A stretch of DNA of 64,000 nt from Halobaculum halobium (GCF_030127145.1 NZ_CP126158.1:2480001-2544000), one strand, 5' to 3'. Positions 27,691 to 36,115 are shown, numbered from the stretch's first letter. Notes: generated by a model from the sequence alone, not told the origin. Program-made: numbers and translations.

Positions 27691-28350
27691 TCAGTCGACG
27701 ATCCGCACGTCGCCGAAGACCGCAGTGGCGTCGATCACGAGATCCGGTTCGCCGGTCGGGCGGGCGCGACGAAGGTCGCGCACGCCGCCGAAGACGGTCG
27801 TCGCGTCGAGGACGACGACGCGGTTCTCGGGGACGACGACCTCGACGTCGTCGAACACCGCGACGGCCTCGACAGCGGCCGGGATGGGAACGTCGATCCC
27901 TCGGAGATCGAGCCGGGCGTCCTCGAACAGTGCAGTCGCGCGGGTCACGCCCTCGCCGTCCCCGGTCGCGAACACGACCGCGGGTGAGCCCAAGAGCCCG
28001 CCGGCGCGACGCCCGCGCAGCAGCGACGCGCCGAACAGCACCACGAGGACCGGCCAGAACCCGCGCGCTTGCGCGGCGGTCAGGACGCCGAATTCGACGA
28101 GCAGCCAGCCGGCACCGACGAGGACGAACGTCCCCGGCCAGAACAGATGGCGGGCGCGTTCGGCGACCAGCCGGGACCCGCCGTACACGGCGAGCGCGCC
28201 GGCGAGGAACACCGCGAAGCCGTCGACGGCGACGATGCCGGTGGTGTCCGCGAGCAGGAGGGCCCCGAGGGCGACGACGAGGCCGCCGAGGAGGCGTCGC
28301 GTTCGGGGGATACGCGTGTCGGTACTGGTGTTGGCGTGTGAATCGACCAT
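27691..28350 (-). CDS. LiaF-like membrane protein (cell-envelope stress type)
   Basis: 219 residues. About four N-terminal transmembrane helices (residues ~22-40, ~45-62, ~70-88, ~95-108) are followed by a soluble beta-rich domain (residues ~115-219) with repeating units such as VEAVAVFDDVEVVVPENRVV, VLDATTVFGGV and LVIDATAVFGDVRIVD. This is the architecture of LiaF/VraT and 'cell wall-active antibiotics response' proteins, where the C-terminal domain forms a beta helix. ATG 28350 begins a short acidic lead before the first helix. A TATA box (minus-strand tttattatcc, 28411-28420) lies upstream. Confidence 0.75.
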   Translation of the reverse strand: MVDSHANTSTDTRIPRTRRLLGGLVVALGALLLADTTGIVAVDGFAVFLAGALAVYGGSRLVAERARHLFWPGTFVLVGAGWLLVEFGVLTAAQARGFWPVLVVLFGASLLRGRRAGGLLGSPAVVFATGDGEGVTRATALFEDARLDLRGIDVPIPAAVEAVAVFDDVEVVVPENRVVVLDATTVFGGVRDLRRARPTGEPDLVIDATAVFGDVRIVD

Positions 28351-28680
28351 GGTGGACTCCGAGTGAGCCCCGTTGCTGTCGGGGTATCTCGTCCGTTCGG
28401 ACGCGCCGCCGGATAATAAAGACACACTGACACGATATCGCGCGCCGCTCGGGTGGCGTACCCGGCCGCCGCCGGGATCGGTGCCGGTTGGACGAGATAC
28501 GCGCCGGCGGGACGCGCGCCGTCACCAGCAGGACGCGGCCCGTCCTCAAGGGGGCACCATCGGTAGCCGCGGCGCGAATTCGGACGAAGTTTGGAGAGAG
28601 TTCGCCCGCAACTCGGCCGGACTCCCGTGGGAGTTCGGAAATCGTACTTACGCTGATAGGTTGTGGCGTGTGCTGTAGCA
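28351..28680. promoter_or_regulatory. Divergent promoter region between LiaF-like and ferritin-like genes
   Basis: 330 bp. The LiaF-like gene has a TATA box at 28411-28420 (minus strand). The ferritin-like gene has an A/T-rich patch aaatcgtacttacg around 28638-28652, ~28-42 bp before its ATG. Between them the sequence is G+C-rich and no gene of plausible composition was found; frames crossing it read as Arg/Pro/Gly-rich shadows. Confidence 0.5.
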
Positions 28681-30021
28681 ATGACGGACTCACGACGCAG
28701 TTCGAACGCGACCGACGACGCGACTTCCGACCGCTTCACCCGCCGCCGCTTCGCCGGCACGCTCGCGGCCGCCGGGGCCGTGGGTATCGCCGGCTGTTCC
28801 GGCGCCGGCGGCGACGCGGCAACGGAGGAGCCCACCGAGGCGATGGACACGCCGATGGACACCCCCACGGAGACCGAGACGGAGACGGCCGAACCCACCG
28901 AGGAGCCGGCCCCGAACCCGGACGTGGACGTGTTGAACTACGCGCTGACGCTGGAGCACCTGGAGAACGCCTTCTACCGCGAGGGATTCGACGAGTTCTC
29001 GAACGACGAGATCATGATGGCCGACTCCCTGTCGGAGTTCAGCGAGACGCTGCGGATGCAGGTGCCCGAGTACCTCGCGCTCGCCGGCGAACACGAGGCC
29101 GCGCACGTCGACGCCATCGCAGCGACGATCGAGGACCTCGGCGGCACGCCCGTCGAGGAGGCCGAATACGACTTCGGCTACTCGACGCCCTCGGAGTTCC
29201 TTGCAACCGCTGGCGCCTTGGAGAACACCGGCGTCGCCGCCTACACGGGCGCGGCCGCGGCGATCAAGCAGAACGCGGTGCTTGGTGCCGCCGCCGGCAT
29301 CCAGAGCGTGGAGGCGCGCCACGCCTCGTTCCTCAACCTGATCAACGGCGAGATGCCGTACCCCAACGCCGTCGAGGAGGCGGCGAGCGTGGACGAGATC
29401 TTCGAGATCGCCGGCCAGTTCATCACCAGCGACGTCTCCTCGCCGGCGCCGCTCGACGGCGAGGACGAGCCGACCGCCGACCGGAAGGCGGACAACGACG
29501 TGAGCGACGTGGACGTGTTGAACTACGCGCTGACGCTGGAGCACCTGGAGAACGCCTTCTACCGCGAGGGGCTGGAGACGTACTCCGACGACGAGCTGAT
29601 GAACGCGAGCGTGCTGTCCGACTACGGCGAGACGCTCCGGATGACGGTGCCCGATCGACTCCGGACGGCAGGCGAGCACGAGGCCGCGCACGTCAGCGCC
29701 ATCGCCGATACGGTCGACCAACTCGGGGGCACGCCCGTCGAGGAGGCGACCTACGACTTCGGCTACTCGACACCCTCGGAATTCCTCGGCGTCGCCCGCG
29801 CGCTGGAGAACACCGGCGTCTCGGCGTACGCCGGGCAGGCCGGCACCGTCGCCAACGACCAGGTGTTCGGCGCGGCCGTCGGCATCCACGCCGTCGAGGC
29901 GCGCCACGCCTCGTTCCTCAACGAGTTGAACGTCGAGTCGCCGTTCCCGATGGCCGTCGACGAGCCGCGGACGATGGACGAGGTGGTCGAGATCGCCGGC
30001 CAGTTCATCGTCGAGGAGTGA
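28681..30021 (+). CDS. Tat-exported lipoprotein with two ferritin-like domains
   Basis: 446 residues. A twin-arginine motif (R21-R22-R23-F24) and lipobox Cys39 indicate folded export and lipid anchoring. After a Thr/Glu/Pro linker come two copies of a ferritin_2-type domain (desiccation-associated PCC13-62 family), near residues 81-262 and 276-446. Each has LEHLENAFY, EHEAAH and EARHASFLN, supplying Glu and ExxH residues for a di-metal site. The copies share a 65-nt identical DNA segment. Roles proposed for the family include oxidative and desiccation protection. A tandem double domain is unusual and could form a four-helix-bundle pair within one chain. Confidence 0.85.
   Translation: MTDSRRSSNATDDATSDRFTRRRFAGTLAAAGAVGIAGCSGAGGDAATEEPTEAMDTPMDTPTETETETAEPTEEPAPNPDVDVLNYALTLEHLENAFYREGFDEFSNDEIMMADSLSEFSETLRMQVPEYLALAGEHEAAHVDAIAATIEDLGGTPVEEAEYDFGYSTPSEFLATAGALENTGVAAYTGAAAAIKQNAVLGAAAGIQSVEARHASFLNLINGEMPYPNAVEEAASVDEIFEIAGQFITSDVSSPAPLDGEDEPTADRKADNDVSDVDVLNYALTLEHLENAFYREGLETYSDDELMNASVLSDYGETLRMTVPDRLRTAGEHEAAHVSAIADTVDQLGGTPVEEATYDFGYSTPSEFLGVARALENTGVSAYAGQAGTVANDQVFGAAVGIHAVEARHASFLNELNVESPFPMAVDEPRTMDEVVEIAGQFIVEE
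28921..29570 (+). repeat. Intragenic direct repeat within the double ferritin-like gene
   Basis: 65 nt at 28921-28985 are identical to 29506-29570, an offset of 585 bp (195 codons), encoding DVDVLNYALTLEHLENAFYR in both domains. Elsewhere the two domain copies diverge at many third and some first codon positions, apart from shorter shared blocks around EHEAAH and TPVEEA. The pattern suggests an old duplication with local homogenisation. Confidence 0.85.
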
Positions 30022-30203
30022 GCATGTTCGAGCGTGACGCGCGGTTCGGCCGCCGCTGTCCCCGTTCGAACCGCCCGCCCGCGCTCGACCCCCCGCTGAC
30101 GGTTCCTAGCAGCCACCTCCGGACGGGTACCCCGGTCGCTCGTCTCCCGCTTCCGATCCTTCCCGTCTGGAGGCGGGATGCGACCGCGGACGGGAGATAA
30201 GAC

Positions 30204-30512
30204 GTGGTCTCTCTCTGGGCTGACGTCGCACGGATCGCGGCGGCCCTCAACCTCGTCCTGCTCGCCGTCCTGCTGGTCGTGTGGGGACGGAACGCGATCC
30301 GACTTCGCTCGTCGCACGCGCTCGGGCTGAGCACGTTCGCGGCGCTGTTGTTCGCGGAGAACGCGGTCGCGCTGTACTACTACCTCCTCGACCCGACGCT
30401 GTCGGCGTGGTTCTCCTCGGCGGTGCCGCCGGTCGCGTGGCGCGCGATGCTGACGCTGCACCTGCTGGAGACGGTCGCGCTCGCGGCACTGGTGCGGGTG
30501 ACACTGGATTGA
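30204..30512 (+). CDS. Small membrane protein, unknown function
   Basis: 102 residues from GTG 30204. Three hydrophobic helices are evident (residues ~8-28, ~42-63, ~75-98), with loops WGRNAIRLRSSH and DPTLSAWFSSAVPP. The family resembles other short haloarchaeal three-helix proteins sometimes encoded beside transcription regulators, but none is adjacent here. It converges on the CxxC membrane protein gene (30 bp gap). An A/T-poor upstream region gives no clear promoter; it may read through from the ferritin-like gene 182 bp upstream. Confidence 0.62.
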   Translation: MVSLWADVARIAAALNLVLLAVLLVVWGRNAIRLRSSHALGLSTFAALLFAENAVALYYYLLDPTLSAWFSSAVPPVAWRAMLTLHLLETVALAALVRVTLD

Positions 30513-30542
30513 GGCGCGGGCCGCGACGGCTGTCCGACCCGC

Positions 30543-31241
30543 TCAGGTCTCCACCGGACAGCCGCGGATCTCGGCGCCGCGCATCCCGTCGGCCAGCCAG
30601 AACAGCGACAGGGCTAACGGGATCAGCGCGAGCAGCGTGAACTCCAGCCCGTCAAACGGGAGGAACAGCACGACGCCGGAAGCCCCGACCAGCGAGAGTA
30701 CGCCGACGAGCACCGCCGATCCGCACGCGGCACAGCCGGCGCCGAGCGCGCCGAGGAACACGCCGACTGCGCTGCCCAGACCGCCGGTGGCACCCGGGCC
30801 AGTCCCGGGACGAGACCCCGTCTCGGTACTCGTGGCGTTTCCGCCGGCCGCGTCGCCGGTGAGGATCCCGTTTTCGCGGAGGTGATACCCGACGACCGCG
30901 ACGTTCGCGCCGGCGAGGATCGCGATCGCGACGAGCATCGCACCCGCCAGCGACCCGTAGACCGTGCCGACGAACGGGTACTGTTCGACGAGGATCGTGA
31001 CTCGAGCGTCGAGCGGGAGCGACCCGCCGACCACCGTGTCGCGCACGAGCGCGACGTTCTGTGAGAGCACGAATCCCGAGAGCGCGACGAGGCTCACGAC
31101 GGCCGCGAGGATTCCGTAGGCCGGAACGCCGAGGACGAGCCGGATGGTGCGCGCAACGAGTCGGACGTCCCGCCGCGAGGACGGCAGCCGTGGGAGCCTC
31201 AATCGGCGGCGAACGCGGGTGAGTCGGCTCCTGACGCTCAT
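30543..31241 (-). CDS. Membrane protein with transmembrane CxxC motif, partner of DsbA-like lipoprotein
   Basis: 232 residues, not assigned to a known family. An Arg-rich N terminus (residues 1-36) is followed by about four or five helices (~38-60, ~82-118, ~155-182, ~186-205, ~206-220). The motif GAGC170-A-A-C173-G lies at the start of a hydrophobic helix, with a further Cys228 near the C-terminal end. Its ATG overlaps the stop of the thioredoxin-fold lipoprotein gene by 4 bp (ATGA), so the two are translationally coupled. The CxxC in or next to the membrane makes it a candidate electron acceptor or donor for that lipoprotein, analogous in role to DsbB or VKOR. Confidence 0.68.
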   Translation of the reverse strand: MSVRSRLTRVRRRLRLPRLPSSRRDVRLVARTIRLVLGVPAYGILAAVVSLVALSGFVLSQNVALVRDTVVGGSLPLDARVTILVEQYPFVGTVYGSLAGAMLVAIAILAGANVAVVGYHLRENGILTGDAAGGNATSTETGSRPGTGPGATGGLGSAVGVFLGALGAGCAACGSAVLVGVLSLVGASGVVLFLPFDGLEFTLLALIPLALSLFWLADGMRGAEIRGCPVET

Positions 31242-31924
31242 AGCTGGAGCGCCGAGGTGATCGTCTCGTAGCTCACGTTGCCGGACGCGCGAGTGACGTA
31301 CGCGCCGTCGCGGAACATGAATATCGTGGGCGTTCGGTCTACGCCCGCGGTCTCGCCGGCGTCGAGGTCGGCCTGTACCGCGCCGTCGTACGCCTTCGCC
31401 TCCGCGTCGGCGATGACGCCCGCAGCGTCGAGGTCGGTGTTCGACGAGAGGTACGATTCGGTTCGGTCGAGGACGTTGTCCGCGTCCAACTGTCCCTGCG
31501 AGGCGAAGTAGTAGTCGAACAGGGACCAGTAGGCGTCCTCGCCGCCATCGCGGGCGTAGGCGGCTTCGAGCGCCTGAACTCCTGGCTTCCCCCACGGGTA
31601 GATGATCGGGTACACGCGCGAGACGAGTCGGAGGTCGCCGTCGGCGACCGGGCCGGACCTGAGCCGGGCGCCGGCGTTCCGCTCGAAATTCCGGCAGGTG
31701 GGACAGGAGGGGTCCTCGAAGGTAACGACCGTCGCCCCGGCGTCTGTCTGCCCGAGCGCGGGCTGGGCGCCGAGCTCCGCCGCGACCGGGTGGTCGTCGA
31801 TGGGGGTTCTCCCGGCCCTCGCGGCGTCGCCGTCGCCCCCGATCGCACCACCGAGACAGCCCGCGAACGCGCCGAGACCGGCGGTTCCAGCGGCGGCGAT
31901 CGCCGCGCGTCGAGTCACTTCCAT
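31238..31924 (-). CDS. Tat-exported DsbA-like lipoprotein
   Basis: 228 residues. The signal has R5-R6 plus hydrophobic core and lipobox Cys23 (FAGC), so the protein is probably exported folded by Tat and anchored outside. The thioredoxin strand VVTFEDPSCPTC carries the redox pair C74-P-T-C77, and the cis-Pro loop is RTPTIFMF. A helical insertion between is typical of DsbA/BdbD. It should form or rearrange disulfides in secreted proteins. It is first in a two-gene unit with a CxxC membrane protein. The start is ATG 31924; upstream in-frame codons lack signal features. Confidence 0.9.
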   Translation of the reverse strand: MEVTRRAAIAAAGTAGLGAFAGCLGGAIGGDGDAARAGRTPIDDHPVAAELGAQPALGQTDAGATVVTFEDPSCPTCRNFERNAGARLRSGPVADGDLRLVSRVYPIIYPWGKPGVQALEAAYARDGGEDAYWSLFDYYFASQGQLDADNVLDRTESYLSSNTDLDAAGVIADAEAKAYDGAVQADLDAGETAGVDRTPTIFMFRDGAYVTRASGNVSYETITSALQL

Positions 31925-32050
31925 AGTCGACCACAGGTCGTGCCGGACAAGGAACCCATCTCGTGTGGGCGCAGAGAACGCACGACCGTCCTCCCCGGCG
32001 CGAACGCCGTCGCCCGTCCGTCTCGGCGGACGCCGCCTCCTGCACGGTGA

Positions 32051-32058
32051 GTTTAACA
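32051..32058 (+). promoter_or_regulatory. TATA element of the rpa1 operon
   Basis: gtttaaca lies 31-38 bp upstream of the rpa1 ATG at 32089, in an otherwise G+C-rich stretch; the leader would be a few nucleotides long. Confidence 0.5.
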
Positions 32059-32088
32059 GGAGTCGGGCGGTATCTTTGGACGGAACAC

Positions 32089-33354
32089 ATGGACATCGAC
32101 GCACACGCCGAGGAGCTCGCCTCCGCCCTCGGCGAAGACACAGCGGAGGTCAAACGCGACCTGGAGAACCTACTGGAGTACAGCGTCCCGATCGACGAGG
32201 CGAAGCAGTCCGTCCGACGGAAGTACGGCGGCGGAGGCGGCGGCGACGCGGCCCCGTCCTCGGTCGACATCGCCGAGATCACGCCAGACTCGGGCAACGT
32301 CACTGTCACCGCGCGCGTGCTGACGGTCGGACGACGGTCGATCCGCTACCAGGGTGACGACACGGTCATCCGCGAGGGCGAACTCGCTGACGAGACCGGG
32401 CGGCTCAGCTACACCGCCTGGCAGGACTTCGGCTTCGAGGCCGGCGACACGGTCGCGATCGGCAACGCGAGCGTCCGCGAGTGGGAGGGCGACCCCGAAC
32501 TCAACCTCGGGGAGTCCTCGTCGGTCGCGATGGAACAGGAGCCGCTCGACGTCCCGTACGACGTGGGCGGCGACCGCGATCTCGTCGACCTCGCGGCCGG
32601 CGACCGCGGTCGCACGGTCGAGGCGAAGGTGCTCGAACTCGAACAGCGCACCATCGACGGTCGCGACGGCGAGACGACGATCCACTCGGGCGTCATCGGC
32701 GACGAGACCGCCCGGCTCCCGTTCACCGACTGGCAGGCGCGCGAGGAGGTCGTCGAGGGCGCCGAACTCCGCATGGAGGACGTGTACGTCCGGGAGTTCC
32801 GCGGCGTCCCGTCGGTGAACCTCACCGAGTTCACCGAGGTGTCGCCCGCGAGCGTCGAGGTGAGCGACGAGGCCCCGCGCGTCAGCATCGAGGAGGCCGT
32901 CACCTCCGGGGGGATGTACGACGTCGAGGTGCTCGGGAACGTCCTCGAAGTCCGCGACGGGTCGGGGCTGATCGAACGCTGTCCCGAGTGCGGCCGACTC
33001 GTCCAGAACGGCCAGTGTCGCAGCCACGGCCAGGTCGAGCCCGAGGACGACCTCCGGGTGAAGGCGATCCTCGACGACGGCACCGCGACCGTCACCGCCA
33101 TCCTCGATAGCGAGTTGACCGAGGAGATCTACGGCGGCACCCTGGAGGAGGCGCTGGACGCCGCCCGCGACGCGATGAGCCGCGAGGTCGTTGCCGACGA
33201 GATCGCAGAGAAACTGGTCGGACGCGAGTATCGCGTGCGCGGTCACCTCTCTGTCGACGAGTACGGGGCGAACCTCGACGCCAGCGAGTTCGCGGCCAGC
33301 GGGGACGATCCGGCCGCGCGTGCGGCCGACCTGCTCTCGGAGGTGGGCGCGTGA
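32089..33354 (+). CDS. rpa1: Replication protein A (multi-OB-fold single-stranded-DNA-binding protein)
   Basis: 421 residues. A short N-terminal helical part ends in a Gly run, then three OB-folds follow (about residues 58-165, 170-262, 270-385). A zinc finger C298-x2-C301-x8-C310-x2-H313 is inserted in the third. This matches the RPA1 class of Haloferax volcanii by size, domain content and operon partners. It coats single-stranded DNA in replication and repair. The stop overlaps the GTG of rpap1 by 4 bp (GTGA), implying coupled translation of a complex. The shorter one-OB RPA3 type is excluded by length. Confidence 0.93.
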   Translation: MDIDAHAEELASALGEDTAEVKRDLENLLEYSVPIDEAKQSVRRKYGGGGGGDAAPSSVDIAEITPDSGNVTVTARVLTVGRRSIRYQGDDTVIREGELADETGRLSYTAWQDFGFEAGDTVAIGNASVREWEGDPELNLGESSSVAMEQEPLDVPYDVGGDRDLVDLAAGDRGRTVEAKVLELEQRTIDGRDGETTIHSGVIGDETARLPFTDWQAREEVVEGAELRMEDVYVREFRGVPSVNLTEFTEVSPASVEVSDEAPRVSIEEAVTSGGMYDVEVLGNVLEVRDGSGLIERCPECGRLVQNGQCRSHGQVEPEDDLRVKAILDDGTATVTAILDSELTEEIYGGTLEEALDAARDAMSREVVADEIAEKLVGREYRVRGHLSVDEYGANLDASEFAASGDDPAARAADLLSEVGA

Positions 33355-35129
33355 GTTCCAGCGGCGACGGATCCGGCGACGACGACGGGCCGGGAACCCG
33401 AGAGGTCGCCCACCGGATCTTCGCGGCCGAGTTCGACGACGCGGACCTGGATCACTCCGAGAGCGACGAGGAGCGCGCGCCGAACTACGTGGTCACGCCG
33501 ACCGGGCTCCGGGTGAACCGGCTGTTCGCGGTCGGCGTGCTCACCGAGGTCGAATCGGTGAACGAACAGACGCTGCGCGGGCGAGTCGTCGACCCGACGG
33601 GTGCGTTCGTCACCTACGCCGGACAGTACCAGCCGGACGAGGCGGCGTTCCTCGACCGGACGACGCCGCCGGCGTTCGTCGCGCTCACGGGGAAGGCGCG
33701 AACCTTCCAGCCGGAGGACTCCGACCTGGTGTACACGTCCGTGCGCCCGGAGAGCTTCGCGACGGTCGACGCCGACACGCGCGACCGCTGGGTCGTCTCC
33801 GCGGCGGAGGCGACGCTTCGTCGGGTCGCGGTGTTCGCCGAGGCGCTCGCGATGGACGAGCGCGGCACCCGGCTCCGCACCCGTCTCGAGGACGCGGGCG
33901 TGCCGACGGCGCTCGCGGCCGGGATCCCGCTCGCGATCGACCACTACGACACGGGCACGCGCTACCTGGAGGCGGTTCGGACGCTCGCGGTCGACGCGCT
34001 CGAAGTCGTCGCCGACGAGCGCGAGGAGGTCCGTGCGCTCGCGGTCGACCCCGACGACCGCGGCGGTGCCGACCTCGGCCCACTTCCCGACGTGTCCTAC
34101 GACTTCGAGGGATCTGCCACGGCGGCGGAGACCGAGGACTCGGCGACCGACGCCCCCGCCGCGTCGAGCGACGACGCGGTGTCGACGGCGCCGACGGCGG
34201 ACGAGTCGGGTGGGGTGGGGACGGATGAGGCCGCCGAACCGACAGAGACGGCGGGCACTGCAGCGGGCTCGACCGCCGGGGCAGAGACGGGTCCCGCGGC
34301 GAGTACCGAATCCGATCCCGCAGATTCAGCTGCCGACTCAACCGAACCACCGGCCGACGCGGCCGCTGGCGAGGAAGGGGACGCCGCTGTCGACGCGGCC
34401 GCTCCCGACGACGCTGCCGACGACGCGGACGCCGCGGTCGCGGAGGCGGACCCCGGAACGAGCGCGGAGCCCGACCCGGACGAATCCACCGCCGACAGCC
34501 TGGGAGATTTCGACGACGGCGACGGCGACCTCAGCGACGACGACCTCGGCGACTTCGACGCCGACGCGGACCCAGAAGACTTCGAGGACGCGCTCTCCGA
34601 CGAGGAACGACAGGAGGTCGAAGCGGAGCACGGCGTGGAGTTCGCCACCGGGAGCGAGGTGTCCACTGCCGGCGAGGCGGACATCGAGACGCCCGACGCC
34701 GAGCCACCGAAGACGGAGACGGCAGAGACGGCAGAGACGCCGGAGACGGCAGAGACGCCAGAGACGCCGGAGACGGCAGAGCCGGCAGAAGACGATCTCG
34801 GTGCGGTCGACGGTGATCCTGCCACTACTACCGAGGGCGACACCGACAGCGTCGCTGGTGCCGACGGCGACGCAGATACCGACGTCGACAGTACCGCCGG
34901 TAGTGAGGACGCGGACGACGAGTCCGCCGCGGATGTCGACCTCGAGGACGCTGTGGTCGAGGTGATGAGCGATCTCGACGACGGCGACGGCGCCGACCGG
35001 GAGGCGGTCGTCGCGGCGACGGTCGAGCGCCACGGCGCCGGTCCCGACGACGCGGCGGACGCCATCCAGGAGGCGCTCATGAGCGGAAAGTGCTACGAGC
35101 CGGTTGACGGAACGCTCAAACCCATCTGA
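33351..35129 (+). CDS. rpap1: RPA-associated protein (COG3390 family)
   Basis: 592 residues from GTG 33351. The N-terminal ~210 residues (GTREVAHRIFAAEFDD...NRLFAVGVLTEVE...VDPTGAFVTYAGQYQP) form the COG3390 OB-fold domain, known to bind the cognate RPA. Residues ~250-525 are a very long, acidic, low-complexity region rich in Asp/Glu/Ala/Thr with (ETPETAE)-type repeats. The C-terminal ~65 residues (VMSDLDDGDGADREAVVAAT...DAIQEALMSGKCYEP) look like a winged-helix module. The family pairs with RPA in Euryarchaeota. The size of the acidic linker is remarkable and may tether RPA-bound DNA to other factors. Confidence 0.9.
   Translation: MSSSGDGSGDDDGPGTREVAHRIFAAEFDDADLDHSESDEERAPNYVVTPTGLRVNRLFAVGVLTEVESVNEQTLRGRVVDPTGAFVTYAGQYQPDEAAFLDRTTPPAFVALTGKARTFQPEDSDLVYTSVRPESFATVDADTRDRWVVSAAEATLRRVAVFAEALAMDERGTRLRTRLEDAGVPTALAAGIPLAIDHYDTGTRYLEAVRTLAVDALEVVADEREEVRALAVDPDDRGGADLGPLPDVSYDFEGSATAAETEDSATDAPAASSDDAVSTAPTADESGGVGTDEAAEPTETAGTAAGSTAGAETGPAASTESDPADSAADSTEPPADAAAGEEGDAAVDAAAPDDAADDADAAVAEADPGTSAEPDPDESTADSLGDFDDGDGDLSDDDLGDFDADADPEDFEDALSDEERQEVEAEHGVEFATGSEVSTAGEADIETPDAEPPKTETAETAETPETAETPETPETAEPAEDDLGAVDGDPATTTEGDTDSVAGADGDADTDVDSTAGSEDADDESAADVDLEDAVVEVMSDLDDGDGADREAVVAATVERHGAGPDDAADAIQEALMSGKCYEPVDGTLKPI
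34714..34790 (+). repeat. Short tandem repeat in the rpap1 linker
   Basis: About 75 bp built from variants of gagacggcagagacgc and related 9- and 18-bp units, encoding repeated ETAE and ETPE blocks. It is an in-frame microsatellite-like tract (units are multiples of 3), so length changes would not shift the frame. Confidence 0.7.
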
Positions 35130-35974
35130 TGGCGGCCGACGGTTCGGGCCGAAGTGGCGGTGCGGACCCGAATGGCGGTTCGGGCCAGCGCATCGGTTCG
35201 GACCGCCCTTCGCCGGCGCCGCTCGTCGAACCGGTGCCGGGCGCGCCGGCCGCTGTCGCAGACCTCGGCGATGAGACCGGGCTGCTCGTCGCAGACTACC
35301 ACGCCGGGATCGAGGCCGGCCTCCGCTACGAGCGCGGCGTCGAACTCGACAGCGCGGGCGAGGAGCGGCGCGAGCGCGTGCTCGATCTACTCGCGCGCAC
35401 CGGCGCCGACCGACTCGTTGTCCTCGGTGACCTGGCCCACCGCGTCGGCGGCGCCGGCGACGCTGAGACGGCCGAGATCGACGCCCTCCTGTCGGCGGTC
35501 GGGGTTCCTGTGACGCTCGTGATCGGGAATCACGACGCCGGGATCGCGGAAGCGTTCGAGGACCGAGTCGACGTGACCCCCGCCGGGGGCGCCCGCCTCG
35601 GCGACGTGGGCGTGCTCCACGGCCACACGTGGCCCGCGCCGGAGGTCCTCGGCGCTGACGTGATCTGCATGGGCCACGAGCACGTCGCCGTCAAGTTGGA
35701 GGACGCCGTCGGTGGCGCGCGCGCGGAGAAAGCGTGGCTGCGCGGGTCGCTCGCGCCCGCGGCGTTTGACGGCGAGGTCGATCTCGACGCCGCCGGCGTC
35801 GACTGGCGTGAGCCCGAACTCGTCGTGTTCCCGGCGTTCAACGACCGCTCCGGGGGCACGTGGGTGAACGTCGAGGGGCAGGGCTTTCTCGCGCCGTTTC
35901 TCCCCGCAGGGTTCACGGAGGGAGAGGCGTACCTCCTCGACGGCACTCGGCTGGGCGACTACCGGCGGATCTGA
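35129..35974 (+). CDS. rpe: Calcineurin-like phosphoesterase associated with RPA operon
   Basis: 281 residues, overlapping the rpap1 stop (TGATG at 35127-35131). Metal motifs are D56-x-H58, G100-D101, G133-N-H-D136, HGH and GHEH. The fold is that of the YkuE/MJ0037-like metallophosphoesterases found with RPA genes in haloarchaea. There is an acidic-to-neutral N-terminal extension of ~45 residues rich in Gly/Ser. It may act on DNA ends or nucleotides, but the substrate is not established. Third gene of the operon, so its product is expected to work with RPA1/RPAP1. The start is set by the overlap. Confidence 0.88.
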   Translation: MAADGSGRSGGADPNGGSGQRIGSDRPSPAPLVEPVPGAPAAVADLGDETGLLVADYHAGIEAGLRYERGVELDSAGEERRERVLDLLARTGADRLVVLGDLAHRVGGAGDAETAEIDALLSAVGVPVTLVIGNHDAGIAEAFEDRVDVTPAGGARLGDVGVLHGHTWPAPEVLGADVICMGHEHVAVKLEDAVGGARAEKAWLRGSLAPAAFDGEVDLDAAGVDWREPELVVFPAFNDRSGGTWVNVEGQGFLAPFLPAGFTEGEAYLLDGTRLGDYRRI

Positions 35975-36020
35975 CGGCCGCCCTGCGAACCGCCTCCGGA
36001 TCGGTCAAACGACGCCCGGC

Positions 36021-36115
36021 GTGTGAGCGAATCACACGTTTCCGGCGGTGTGAGGGTCCGTATCACGCGTTTTCGGTGTGAAACAGCGAAGGAGTTATAT
36101 ACGGAAACCGTATAT
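36021..36115 (+). promoter_or_regulatory. Repeat-rich promoter of the coiled-coil gene
   Basis: Three direct copies of gtgtga start at 36021, 36048 and 36076 (spacing 27 and 28 bp). The first is part of a dyad cgtgtga/tcacacg (36020-36038); the second is followed by atcacgcg. Then comes TATA box ttatata (36095-36101), which overlaps a perfect palindrome atatacgg-aaa-ccgtatat (36097-36115). The arrangement implies regulated transcription by one or more dimeric repressors or activators. The expected start site (~36125) leaves a leader of ~125 nt. Confidence 0.65.

Noticed and set aside
28351-28680. Coding frame (28488 onwards) running into the ferritin-like gene in another frame
   Set aside because: It consists of Arg/Gly-rich shadow sequence once inside the ferritin gene, which has clear export and di-metal motifs in its own frame.
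36020-36090. The three gtgtga boxes as a CRISPR-like array
   Set aside because: The repeated unit is only 6-7 nt, spacers share sequence, and there are no cas genes; a regulatory array is the better reading.
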